This document shows, piece by piece, positions 1 through 10,992 of a DNA stretch of 64,000 nucleotides (positions are counted from its first letter, which is position 1; the number at the start of each line of letters is the position of its first letter). This DNA is from Cryptomeria japonica (taxonomy: Eukaryota > Streptophyta > Pinopsida > Cupressales > Cupressaceae). The stretch lies in the NCBI RefSeq assembly GCF_030272615.1, contig NC_081414.1, positions 232,548,733-232,612,732 on the forward strand, given 5' to 3'. The translations under genes were made by a program, and so were the position numbers. The notes below the pieces were generated by a model that was not told the origin of the DNA, did no database searches, and saw only the letters and a list, made by a program, of their open reading frames with translations.

Positions 1-494
1 TCCATAAGGTCTTGTTTCCCATCTAGCTGCAAGGGGAGGCCTCCCATCTTCTCTTCCTCTTTTAGAGGAGTATTAAAATCTCCCATTATTATCCAGCTTT
101 GATCAGCAAACTTAAGTCTGTCATCAGCAAGGCTTCTCCAATATTTAACTCTACCAGTTTTGGTGTTAGGCGCATAGACATTAGTTAACACCCAAACAAA
201 GTTATCCTTAATACGCTCAAGCTGCATAGAGATCCTATTAAAAGAAGAGATAATTTCCTTACCTTTGATAGTTTTTTGGCTCCAAAAAATCGCAGTTCCT
301 CCAAAAGCTCCCTCAGAGCTAGATCCTATGACACCATTATTCTTAAAAATTCTAATCTTTTCCACTTTTTCCTTGGACATCTTGGTTTCCTGAACAAGGA
401 CCACATCCGGTTTATGATCCCTTATGATGTTTCATAACACATCCTGCTTATGAGGGGCATTCAACCCTTTGATATTCCAGGAGATTATCTTCAT
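1..494 (-). pseudogene. LINE A ORF2, endonuclease domain (5' end only)
   Basis: This is the start of the LINE ORF2 polyprotein, an apurinic-like (EEP family) endonuclease that nicks target DNA for target-primed reverse transcription. The ATG is at 494-492. Visible motifs in order are SWNIKGLN near residue 5, QETK near residue 35, NVYAPN near residue 98 and MGDFNTPL near residue 128, which match the conserved N-terminal half of the family. An in-frame TGA at 434-432 (codon 21) breaks the frame; the rest up to the window edge reads open. It follows ORF1 after a 77-nt gap. The reverse transcriptase is not in the window. Confidence 0.85.
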
Positions 495-571
495 ACTTTA
501 ACCAGAGATAGGGCTGACTCGATGGAACACTGTGTTCCATCAACACGGTTCTTCCAGCTTTCCTATTCCCT

Positions 572-1981
572 TTAATGTTTTAGAGATGGCCTCCCCTGCT
601 TTTTGTTTTGGCTTCCAACATCTGCCTTTTTCTTATTCCCGCTTCTAGTTGAGATACCTCCATTGAGTTCCTCCTTATTCGGTTTTCCCTCTTTCGAACC
701 AAGAATCTTGAGATTCCCTTCCAGGATATCCATTAGCACACTATGTGGTGGGGTTTTACATAGAGGAGGCTGTGGGCTTCCATTAGTTAAGAGAAATAAG
801 GGCTCAATATCAGAAGGGTTAAACTCTTGAGCTTCATTAAAGTTTTCCTCAACTGAATTTGAGAAAGAAGAAACAAGCACAACTTCATTGGAACGTGCCT
901 CTTCCTTCTCCTGACTGACAAATCCAACCTCCTGGTCTTCTAGGTTATTTTTGTTGTTCAGCTCTATAATTTGCTCCCCCTCTTTAGAACTCTCTGTTTG
1001 GTTATTAGAGTATACACAATCTTAATTTTCATTATTACTATTCTCACCCTTCTTAACTTCATTTTCTAGTTCCATTACATCCTTATTTTGATCACACTCA
1101 ACTGACGAGTCTCCTTTTTTATCAATCGTTTGCCAAATCTTTTTATACTTAACATTGCTATCAGTCTTGCTTTCCTTACTCTTCTTAAGTGGACATGATT
1201 TTGCCCAATGCCCTGATTTCTTGCAATGGAAACATGCAAATAGAAGTGACTCATATTCAATAGCTTGGGTCCATTTCCCTAGTTTAGAAATAATCTCTAT
1301 AGATTGGGGCATATCCGTCATTTGATTAACATTTACACAAATGAGAGAAAATACCAACCTTGATTTAGCCACCGTCACTGGACCAATTGAAAGAAGTTCT
1401 CCAAAAGAATTCACAATACCCTTAAAGACTTCCTCATTCCAGAATTCTAGCAGGAGACCCGAGAGGCGTGTCCAGACTGGTGTAGAAACAAAGAAGGATT
1501 CATCAAGGGCGAGGTTCGGGACCCATTTCTGAAGAGCCAAAGTTGACTTGCCGAATATCCATGGACCTTCACATAGAGCCTTATTCATATCTTCTCCAGA
1601 GTTAAAAGCAAAGGAAAAAAACCCCCTAGGTAGCGTTGCCACATCCACTTGACCTTTTAAAATCCATTTCCTCCTTATGAAATTCCTAACAACATCAATG
1701 TTAGGCCTAAAGCCAGAAATCGACCCACTAAAGTCATGGTTAAACCTACTACAGTCAGATCTACCAGTTTATCTGGTACAGAAATAACAACCAGCCCCGA
1801 AACTAGATCAGAGATATTTGTAACTTCTGGGAGCCTTGATTTAGCTAGCGGCTTCACTCCAAAGAGCGAAGACCATTTTTTATCTTTACCTCTATCATGT
1901 GGGTCCCCAGTTTTGGAATCTTTATCCTCCCCTGGTTTGACTATTTCCTTGTCCTCTTTTGACCCTTGAGATGCTTGTCCT
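572..1981 (-). pseudogene. LINE A ORF1, DUF4283 and zinc-knuckle RNA-binding protein
   Basis: ORF1 of plant LINEs encodes an RNA-binding nucleocapsid-like protein. From the N-terminus one sees a charged leader ending in KKWSSLFGVKPLAKSRLP (about 1870-1820), a DUF4283-like region with FRPNIDVVRNFIRRKW and PRGFFSF (1715-1610), a CX2CX4HX4C zinc knuckle in FACFHCKKSGHWAKSC (1236-1190), and a basic tail ending in KKQGRPSLKH. The frame is broken twice: a shift near 1735-1760 and a TAA at 1024-1022; downstream of that stop the same frame stays open to 572. The start codon seems lost: the frame begins after a TAG next to GCAAGAGGACAA at about 1990, so ATG may have become TAG. Confidence 0.85.
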
Positions 1982-2204
1982 CTTGCCTACTTGCCAGTTC
2001 CAACCCTAGAAAAACTGCCTTCCCCAAGAAATCCGCCTTCCCCAGGAAGTCCGCCATTCCCAGATTTGAAATTTGGGATTCCCACTCCTTGTCGCTCCGC
2101 ATCCATTCCCGCTCCTTTGCACGTTCATCCCAAATCCCGAGTCCAAGTGGATAGTTATCTCCTTATAATATTGCATTAATTCAAGAACCACTAGAAGAAG
2201 ATTT

Positions 2205-2470
2205 CATTTATTAATTGGGATTATTTAGAAACCATAATCATATTGGTTAATTAAAAAGTAGATTGTTGGGATCATCTAAAAGTCATGTTCATATTGGTTA
2301 AATGAAAATGAACTAGTTGGAATTCGAAAGGAGTCTTATTCATAACGATTGATTGAAAGTATATTTATTTGAAATATTTACGAGTCTTATTCACATTGGT
2401 TAATAAGCAATTGGTTGATTTGGGATTATTCATATTGGATTCTCTTATTTTCAACATTGGTAATAAAAAT
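2205..2470. repeat. Degenerate tandem repeat, about 60-bp unit
   Basis: The stretch repeats a pattern around CATATTGGTTAAT(T/G)AAA and TGGGATTATTTA or GAGTCTTATTCA about four times with many differences. Examples are near 2250, 2310, 2350 and 2395. It begins directly beyond the 5' end of LINE A. No coding function is seen. Confidence 0.45.
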
Positions 2471-4056
2471 AGTGTGGATATCAAGGTTATTATTAAAAAC
2501 TTTCCATCAAACATGTTTGTGATAATTTCATTTCCAAAGTATTATTATTTGATGATTTCAAATTTCTTCAAACAATTATTAGGACTCATATTTAAAGCAA
2601 GGATTATCATTTGTAGAAAATGCTTAAAGAATTAATTTTTATGTTACTCTAATTGGAATAATTAGCTGATTTAACGATGATGCGGTTATTATTAAGATTA
2701 TCATTAAATAGTTATTTTTCTTCCTTCAACAAATAAGTGATAAATTCATTTCCAAAGTTTCATTGTTTAATCATTTTCCTTAAGCAATCTAATACCTTTA
2801 AAATATTAAGAGTTGTACTCAAGAGTAACGGATGTTCCAAAACAATTTTATATTACAAGTGAATTCAGGTTCTTTTCATAAGTTATCTTTTACAAAGTAT
2901 TAAGCAATTTGTACTTCATACATATTTAATCTAGCCTTGAAGTTTTAATCATGGTTTCTTTTCAAGAAAATGCTATTCCAAATAGTTGATTTGTTTATGC
3001 TCCTTTCAATTACTAAGTTCAAGCATGAAATAGTTCATTTCCATTATTATTGCTTCTCTTGATATTCACGAATTCAAAATTAATTTTGAGTTAGACAACT
3101 AAACAAGAGGAGTTGGAAACAATAAACCTTAGCAGCGTTCGGTATCTACGGCGCCTCTGGGTCACACTTATGAGTAATGTCGTCATGTTGAACTACTGCA
3201 CCTAACGCCTAATAAAGTTGCATCAACGACGTCTGTGGCATCGTCCCTATAAATCATCGGGGAGTAATAAGGGACACTTGGAAGTTAAAATCCAAGGGGT
3301 GGGTGATCCCCATTGGATCGATAAACTAATAAGATCATCTTTAAATGAATTTACATCCGCTAGATAAACTTTAGTAAACCCTGCTAGGGTTGTTTGTGTG
3401 AGATGCTCTTAAAAATTGGCTAAATCTTGAAGGTTGTTTGACGATTTGATAATTGGATCAAGGGTGATGTTTATGATAGGTATTAGGACCTAGTTGTTTC
3501 AGGCCACAAGCAATAGGCCACCTTGAGCCTTTGCTTAAAGCTACCATCGTGGGTAGCAACTGCAGAGAAACTATCTAGGACATTGACCCTAGAAAGGGTT
3601 GCATACCCACCAAACAGTTTACATTAAACCATAGTTAGAAACCAGAACTACATATTTTACGCCTTGATCACATGCCGAAACGGGTATGTAGGCAGTCTAG
3701 GGATGAAGTTGTCCCTTGTACTCAGGCGTTCGGGGATGGGGATTAGGATTTTGTGAGTAGTTTTTTTTCTCGAAGCTCCTTGGTCTTTTAATCAAATGGT
3801 GCAAATATTAATTGAAAGGTTAAAATTAATTCAATGCATACTCAGAAGGAATCTCGTATGGATTCACTTGACTTCTCGAGGCTTTAGGCCAAATTCCGAG
3901 GTGAAACTCAAGCTTGTTTATGTAATTACTTTTATACTCCTAAGGACAACAACCTCGGTGCACTCCTAGTAGGGGAGTGTAGTCTTTAGAGAGTGGCTCA
4001 GGACCCGAATGGTCTCGATGATTCTAAAGTCTCTGGCCAAAGCATATCCTCTTCTT
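2470..4056. other. Non-coding spacer with possible LTR-element leader remnant
   Basis: No supported gene lies here. The part from 3100 to 3770 is less AT-rich than its surroundings and holds phrases such as GCCGAAACGGGTATGTAGGCAG (3673-3694) that resemble untranslated leaders of plant gypsy-type elements. This likeness is from memory of such leaders and is weak. No LTR pair or protein domain was found. Confidence 0.25.
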
Positions 4057-4268
4057 ATGAATAGATGCCTACCCCGTTTGGGTAGATGCCTATCCTAGAT
4101 TGGATAGATGAAACCTCATGTCCCGTATGGACAGATGCCTAACCCGTATGGTTAGATGCCTAACCCGTATGGTTAGATGCCTAGGCCCGTATGGATAGAT
4201 GCCTAACCTGTATGGTTAGATGCCCATCTTGGTTGGATGGATGCCTATCTTGTTTGGATAGATGTACC
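4057..4268. repeat. Minisatellite, 21-bp unit
   Basis: About ten tandem units follow the consensus TAGATGCCTAACCCGTATGGT with substitutions and one longer spacer (GATGAAACCTCATGTC). The core units at 4136-4200 are almost identical. Each unit has a small inverted repeat (ACCCGTATGGTTA), so the array could form repeated hairpins. It has no reading frame of note. Confidence 0.85.
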
Positions 4269-4381
4269 TGAGTATGTGATTGAATAAAAAATAAATAAGA
4301 ATAAGTAAGAATAAGAAATCCATATTTTTATATATTATAAAAAAAAAAATCAGTTGAGTTTTTGGATTAAGTTAAGTGGTT

Positions 4382-4741
<360 letters not shown>

Positions 4742-5044
4742 AACAAAATGTTAATTGTTTGTATGCATAAGAATAGAAAATACATGTAAGAGGTTGAGGT
4801 TTCAAAAATCAGATATTTGCTATGGTTTGTTGGATATGCACTAATCATGGAAATAACATAATATGTGAGTAGATAACATGAAATTTTGAGAGCTGAAAAA
4901 TAAAACGGTAATAAAAAGGTTAAGGCAACGAAACATTGTGAGAGAAAGACCAATGAAAGTAGGGTATTTTTTAAGCACATTTATTATTCAACATACATAC
5001 CAGAATTACATGGTTTGGTGTTGTCACGTGTGTATCAACTTGCA

Positions 5045-6800
5045 AGATTGTTAGAAATATCTGTAAAGGTGCTATATACATAATCTGTTCATTTCAAACA
5101 AGAGAGTAAAACTTGATGTGGATCCTCCAATTGATTGTACTTACAATAAATTAAATACCAAATTGTGTTAACATTCAAGAAAGTAGAAATGTAACAACGA
5201 AAAATTTGCTTATCTATATGTGAAGAAATGTAGTTCATAATGAGTTTAAATACCCAGTTCGGTGTTACATACTTTAGGCTTGTAATCTTAAACAGCAATG
5301 TGATGTTTGCATGTTGAACCTACTTGAATTGAAATTGAATAAAACATTTTTTTTTACGAAATTATTACATTCAATAGATTTGTTGGCTATTTACTAGTGT
5401 CAAAATTTTAACAGGTCATGTAGAATGGAATGGAGGAAGAATAAACTGCAATGAAAAGGAAGGAATAAGCTTGTAAACAAATAGTTCAAACTGGGACAAA
5501 TTATTAAATTAAATATTTACTTCTAACTTACATTCATGAGGATTGACATAGTTATGAGGAATAGTTGTTGGAATTTACAGTACATTGGGATAGAGTCAAA
5601 TTATGAACAAAAATCTTTAAACTATTTTTGCGACAAATAAAAAGATATAAGACAACATTCAAGAACTATTACATTCAATAGATTTGCTGGCTATTTAATA
5701 GTGTCAAAATTTTAACAGGTCAGTGTATCATAAGATGTAGAATGGAATGGAATAGAGGAAGAATAAACTACAATGAAAAGGAAGGAATATGCTTGTAAAC
5801 AAATAGTTCAAACTGGGACAAATTATTAAACTAAATATTTACTTCTAACTTACATTCATGAGGACTGACATAGTTATGAGGAATAGTTGTGTTGGAATTT
5901 ACAGTACATTGGGATAGAGTCAAATTCTGAACAAAGATCTTTAAAATTGTTTTGCGACAAATAAAAGCATATAAGACAACATTCAAGAATTAGGCTTCAA
6001 AGAGTAATTCAAAGTGAGATTTGAATAAACAACATAGGATGTGAGTTAAATAATTATTATAGTATATAACATATTGAAAACCATGAGTCACTAGCAACAA
6101 GGTGGCATGTCTGGATGAGATTCAAATTACGTACCTAACATAGATGTGCACTTCAACTCTGAAGTGTTTGAGTTGGCTTGTATTGTGTTTCAAGGTTCTG
6201 TCAAATATACTAAATACATACTTTGGTCATTTGAAAAATATTAGTAAAAGTAAATGTAAATTTATTGAATTATTGTACCAACAATAAATTAAATGTGATT
6301 ATGTTAATGTATAAGATATTAAAAGTGAAGCAATTAAAAAATTGTCTGATCTATTTGTAAAAAATGCAATGCACTGGGAGTAAAGATGCTTGATTGGGTG
6401 TTGCATACTTGAGATTTGCACTTTTGAGGAGTTATATGGCAGTTGCAAATTGAATCTAATTCAATTATAATGAAGTAGAAGAAGGACTGACATTATATGT
6501 TCTTTTTTTCTTTCCTTGACAATAATTCCATTTCACAATTTTGTTATGTATTTGTTGGTAGTATAGTATTAATATTTTTGTCTAACATCAAATGTACTAT
6601 AAAATGGAGGGACAATAATCTTCAATAGGAAGCAAAAAAAATTGTATGGACAAATGGAGAGTAATGGGATCCAACAACAAATTAACTACCTAGTTGTAAC
6701 GTAAATTTGTTGGGAAAGGAATGTTTCATAGGGATAGCCACATTGAAACTTGCAGTGGATTGGAATAGAATCAAATTGATGCTAAGAATGAGTGTTGTTT
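5045..6800. repeat. Diverged segmental duplication array
   Basis: Two levels of repetition are visible. A unit at about 5364-5667 (ATTACATTCAATAGATTTG to AACATTCAAGAAC) is repeated at about 5668-5990 with a small insertion (TGTATCATAAG) and few substitutions. A wider, older duplication relates about 5045-5620 to about 6190-6790: shared phrases include ACAATAAATTAAAT, GGTGTT(A/G)CATACTT and CA(G/T)(T/G)A(C/T)ATTGG(G/A)ATAGA(G/A)TCAAATT. No open frame of note is maintained between the copies, so this is non-coding repeat DNA. Confidence 0.65.
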
Positions 6801-7277
6801 AGAATACAAGATGAACCGTTGGATAGTACAAAGCTAATATTGTTGTTTAGCATATAGTGGAGGCCAACTAGTATGTAGGGTAAGAATTCAACAATTTTTA
6901 AGCATTTGTTGGAAATTTAAAGAAAGAAAAATAAAGTTGAGAATTTAGGAAATCAAAGCCTAATTAGTCAGAAGATATCAACAAACATAAAAGAATATGA
7001 TCTTAAGACTTATTTAAGTATGTAAGAGAAGAAAAAAAAGTTAAATCAAATTAAGTGAGGTAGTAGCTATATGTCGAATTTAAATTACCTTATGGGTAAG
7101 TGCGCCACTTTTTTTTTTTTCTGAAAACATGTAAACCTGAACTTGAAAGAGATATTTGAAGGTCATGCACTCAAAAATAGGAGTTGAGAAAAGAATAAGA
7201 ATTGTAGTATTCTGAATCTAGTTTCTAAACTACTAATGTTTTTTAAAATTGGATAAGATTAAGAGGGTCAAACCTCT

Positions 7278-7342
7278 CACGCACGAAAAACTGTTCCTGG
7301 CTTTTTCAGAAAAAACATAAGATAGTTGTTTTTCGTGCGCTG
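7278..7342. repeat. Short inverted repeat
   Basis: GCACGAAAAAC at 7281-7291 is matched exactly in inverted orientation by GTTTTTCGTGC at 7328-7338, with a 36-nt loop; CAC/GCG extend the arms imperfectly. It lies in AT-rich DNA just inside the candidate transposon left end. It could be a hairpin or part of a small foldback element. Confidence 0.6.
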
Positions 7343-7924
7343 CAAAAAATATATAGTTAGATTTAGTATTTTGAAAAACCCTTTGGTAGGATGATAGGTA
7401 AGAGTGAGATCTAGAATTTGTTTATTTTTTTGTAATTTTACATTGAGTATTTTTTTTAATGATTTTTTGAAGTGACCGCATCCTGAAAATTTGGTACCTG
7501 TTCGTGTGCTAGGCATAACTTGCATCAAACTAATAAAATATGCAAAATTTTTTTTAAAAAGTGTATAGGAACGATTGTAGAACAATAATATGTAATTTAT
7601 TTTGAATTTGGTCAAGTATATCAAAAGTTATTAAAAAAATGGTAGACATATGTCTGTGAGGATTGTTTAGGCACTGGTAACGAAAATTAAAGTTTACTAT
7701 GCTAATGTTGTCAAAAAATAGAAAAAAATATATGGTCAGAAAATTGAGAAGATGTGTGAGATTATGGTGGTAATTTTAGAGATACCCACTTGATCATTTG
7801 TAAACTTGATGACCACAAAGTTGAGAAATCATGTTGGACGATGAAAAATTGTGTAAAGGGACAAAAATAGGGAGAAAATGGGCTTGCAAGCCTTAAGGTT
7901 GTTTTCCACTCCTCTTACCAAACC

Positions 7925-8095
7925 AAAACCCGCATGAGTTTTGTAAAACAAAAATTACTATTCATAGTTCTACATAACCCGTACGGATTTTGTAGAACAA
8001 AAACCATTATTTTGTGTTTCACAAAACCCGTACGGGTTATGTAGAACTAAAACCATTATTGTGTGTTTCACAAAACTCGTATGGGTAATGAAGAC
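7925..8095. repeat. Subterminal palindromic repeats, left cluster
   Basis: Four degenerate copies of a palindrome centred on CCCGTACGGG occur here, each flanked by A/T-rich arms such as TTCTACATAA or TTCACAAAA on the left and TTATGTAGAAC or TTTTGTAGAAC on the right. The copy at about 8023-8048 has the full ACCCGTACGGGT core. Spacing is about 55 bp. They may be protein-binding sites of the surrounding mobile element. Confidence 0.7.
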
Positions 8096-8251
8096 ATAAT
8101 AATGTATGCTTGTAGACTTAGCATTATTACACATATGTATAGACATACATATATAATATGTGTTTATGTATGTATATATACATATCTATAGTTATATATA
8201 CATATATTTATACAGATACATGCATATGTGTTTGTATACATGCATATCTCT

Positions 8252-8696
8252 CTTCTTTTCCTCTCTCTCTCATCTTCCTTTCCCCATCACTGTCTCTGTC
8301 TATTCTAAGCCCTAATTATCCTCCTTGAGTTCTATCTCATCGCTCTCCCCCTCACACTTTTCTCTCTATCGATTCTCTCACCCTTTTCTCCTTCTCGTTC
8401 GCTCTCTACCTCATGTCTCTCACCCTCTCCTCCTCCTACTCTCTCTCCCTATCCCATTCTCTCTCTCTCATTATCGTATCCTATTCTCACCCTCTCCCCC
8501 TTATCTCTCTTTCTCTCCCCCTCCCTCTCCCTCCCTCTCTCTCCCTCCCCCCCTCTCCTTTTCTCAGTCTCCTTCCCTCCCCCTCTCCTTATCGTATTAT
8601 CTATGTCTCTCTCCCCCTCCCTCCTATTCTCTCTCTACCTCTCCCTCTCTTTATTATATTCTCCCCATCTCCACCCTCCCTCTCCCTCTCTCCCAA

Positions 8697-8731
<35 letters not shown>

Positions 8732-8786
8732 CAATCTCCCTCTCCCTCTCCCCCCCTCTCTCTCTCTCTCTCCACTTCCTATTTAG
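8252..8786. repeat. Polypyrimidine tract, about 535 bp
   Basis: The plus strand is almost pure C/T: runs of CTCTCTCC, CCCTCTCC and a perfect (CT)n of about 13 units at 8699-8726. Purines are rare interruptions. Apparent Ser/Leu/Pro-rich open frames in it are by-products of composition. Such homopurine/homopyrimidine mirror tracts can adopt triplex (H-DNA) form in vitro; here that is inference. Confidence 0.9.
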
Positions 8787-8790
8787 TTCC

Positions 8791-8872
8791 TAGTTCTACA
8801 TAACTCGTACGGGTTATGTAGAACTAGGGCCAAAACTTCTAGTTCTACATAACCCATATGGGTTATGAGAAA
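8791..8872. repeat. 36-bp near-perfect palindrome plus a second copy
   Basis: Positions 8791-8826 form a palindrome that starts TAGTTCTACATAAC and ends GTTATGTAGAACTA, with one mismatched pair near the centre (CTCG versus CGGG). A second, shorter copy follows at about 8840-8872 with core ACCCATATGGGT. They belong to the same family as the repeats at 7925-8095. Confidence 0.85.
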
Positions 8873-9275
8873 TTGTGAATGTTCACATTAGGTTTCCATA
8901 TGGGAATATCTTAATATATTTTAGTCCCAATGGCCTAAAAACCAACATTGCAAGTTGTTTGAAGGCCCCACTACTTTTGCACATGATTTTCTGGGATAGT
9001 AACAGTCAGGTTTTCATATTTTTTTTGTCACTTTTTCTTTGAAATGATTGATTTGTCTCGTATATTGGATTTTTTTTGAAGTTATTTTATCATTGTTTTT
9101 TATTAAGGTAAAAAAAAGTTTTGAAGGGGCCCCAAAACCGTTTACAATTCAAGCTTAACAAAAAAAGTAACAAGAAACAAAAAGGAATAGGCCAACGAAA
9201 AGCCAGTAGAAAACCAAAGAAAACCAGCTAAATCCCCACAAAGCCAGCAAAACCGGCCAGACCCAAGAAGATAAA

Positions 9276-10990
9276 CTAATTTAATTTTTTCAGGGCATTA
9301 TCCAGGGTGTTGCTAATCCCATGCAGATCTTTGATGTTATCCCTGAGATTTGGGAGATCCTTAGCAGAAGCAGCCACAACTTTCTTGACACTCGCCCTAG
9401 TCCTCTTGGCAACACCACCAACCGAAGTAGCTTCACCACTGCCAATCTGGATAGTCTCATCATCCATGTCAAGTTCCACCACCAACTTAAAAGAGCTGGT
9501 ATGATCGAAGACCTTAGCAATATCCTCCAAATTTTTAGTGATAGCTGACAAGATATTCGGGATAATACCCATCAAATTTTTCATGGCCTCTCTCCCTTCT
9601 TCCAGTGATTTAACCTTCTCCTCCATATCCTGCTTCCATTTTATCTGCTCCCTGTTGTCATTCTCCTTCTTCTCATTCGTATTTTTCCCCTTTTTTTTCT
9701 AGGTTCTTCAAGAGTTCATAGGTCCATCTGTCATAATCCAGTCTCGCCTCAGTAATTTTTTTGAGGTTATCCAGGAATAACCCTTTATTTTCCTTGTCCT
9801 CGCTTAAAATTTCCTTAGTCATATTCTTCTCAGGTTCCTTGTTCCTTTCCCTCTCGAAATTCACATATATTTCCTCATTATCCTTGTAATCCACATCCTC
9901 CATAGGATGGCTGTTGTCCTTGCCAGGGCATTCGCTGTGGATAGGGCTTTCATTGTCAGACTCATTATCACCGCTTTCCTCCTCAATACCCACCTCCTCA
10001 TCTTTCGACCTGTCATCACCATCGAAATCATCCATCTCCATTTCGCTGCCTTCTTTTTCAATTTCCTCTGTTTCTATCCTAGGGGCATTCTTTCTTTTTT
10101 TGCTAGAAGACGCCTTCTCCTTGTCGGAATCGCCTCCCTCCATCTTTCTTTTCCCCGGGGAAGTGGATAACCTCTTGTTTTCTAGTAGGGTGAGGGTTTT
10201 ACAGTGCTCATAGATGAGCAACAAGAGCCCACAATGGAGAACCGGACTAGAGGGATTCTTATTGTGTTTATTGAGGGACCTGAAAAGGTAGTAGAGCAGG
10301 GATACCTTTTTGTCGTGTCTGAAATGGTTTAAAAGAACAAAGTGGTAGGTGTGGGCCCTAGAGAAACAACCCTTAATCGTGATATACTTCATTATAGCGT
10401 TCAAAACCTAGCCCCAGATTTTCTTGATGTTAGCAGCTTCATAGTAACCTCCTGTGGCTTTGCCAATTCTATCCCTCTTTTTCCTTCCGTGGGAATAGAT
10501 TAACCACATTGTTAGAGACTTTAAGGTCTCTAAAAAAATTAAGCCCAGTATGGGGCATGCCAGTCACAGTAGCTATGAGGCACGCATCCAACTTGAACTT
10601 AACTTCATAGATTTTAAAGGAACCATTACACCAATTTTCAGAAATTTTGGTAACGGCGAGATTTACCCTACCTTTATCATAATCCGCTAGCTTCTCCATA
10701 AATCTTGTGAGGGATCCTTTTTCCAGTTTCACCCACACCTTCGACATCGCTTTCCATGTTGATGGATTATCAGGTTCCTCCCTCCTTAAATCTCCTCCCA
10801 TCTTCGAATTCAGATTATCAGCTCTATTCCTCTGCAAACTCAACACTCCTTTCCTGTAGTTACTCGAGATTTTGAATTGGGTGACCCACCAAGCGTGTGA
10901 CGTATTATAAGAAATGGTTGGGGATCTGCCACTCTTCTAAGTAATAATTACCTTTCCATCAAGGCAAGAATTATTCATATGCTTTGTCAT
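9276..10990 (-). pseudogene. LINE B ORF3: accessory protein of about 560 aa, function unknown
   Basis: The ATG at 10990 lies 2 nt after the ORF2 stop (TAATCATG), suggesting coupled translation. The N-terminal 200-250 residues are a mixed helical region with VTKISENWCNGSF, LIATVTGMP and, further on, YHFVLLNHFRHDKKVSLLYY. It resembles proteins carried by plant retroelements, but I cannot name the family. Next come a basic patch (GKRKM, SSSKKRK), a long acidic stretch rich in Asp/Glu (about 10070-9830), and a C-terminal region (MEEKVKSLEEGREAMKNL) likely to form a coiled coil, ending at 9276. Decay: TAG at codon 18, a frameshift near 10480, a TAG near 10408 and a frameshift in the A8 run near 9700. 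Nuclear or RNP role is inference only. Confidence 0.75.
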
Positions 10991-10992
10991 GA

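Larger units (their letters stand above)
1..2200 (-). mobile_element. LINE A (non-LTR retrotransposon), 5' part
   Basis: Read on the minus strand the order is a 5' leader (about 2200-1980), ORF1 (1981-572) and the start of ORF2 (494 to the window edge), which is the usual order of plant L1-type LINEs. The leader contains short direct repeats of a CCTGGGGAAGGCGGA-like unit around 2010-2060. The 3' half, with reverse transcriptase and tail, lies outside the window, so no target-site duplication can be tested. The copy is decayed, with an in-frame stop in each ORF and a frameshift in ORF1. The 5' limit is set only by the change to AT-rich DNA near 2200. Confidence 0.85.

Noticed and set aside
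4057-4268. CRISPR-like array
   Set aside because: Units are contiguous 21-bp repeats without unique spacers, in a plant-like context.
8325-8803. Ser/Pro/Leu-rich ORFs of up to 153 codons
   Set aside because: They arise from the polypyrimidine tract in all three plus frames and have no protein features.
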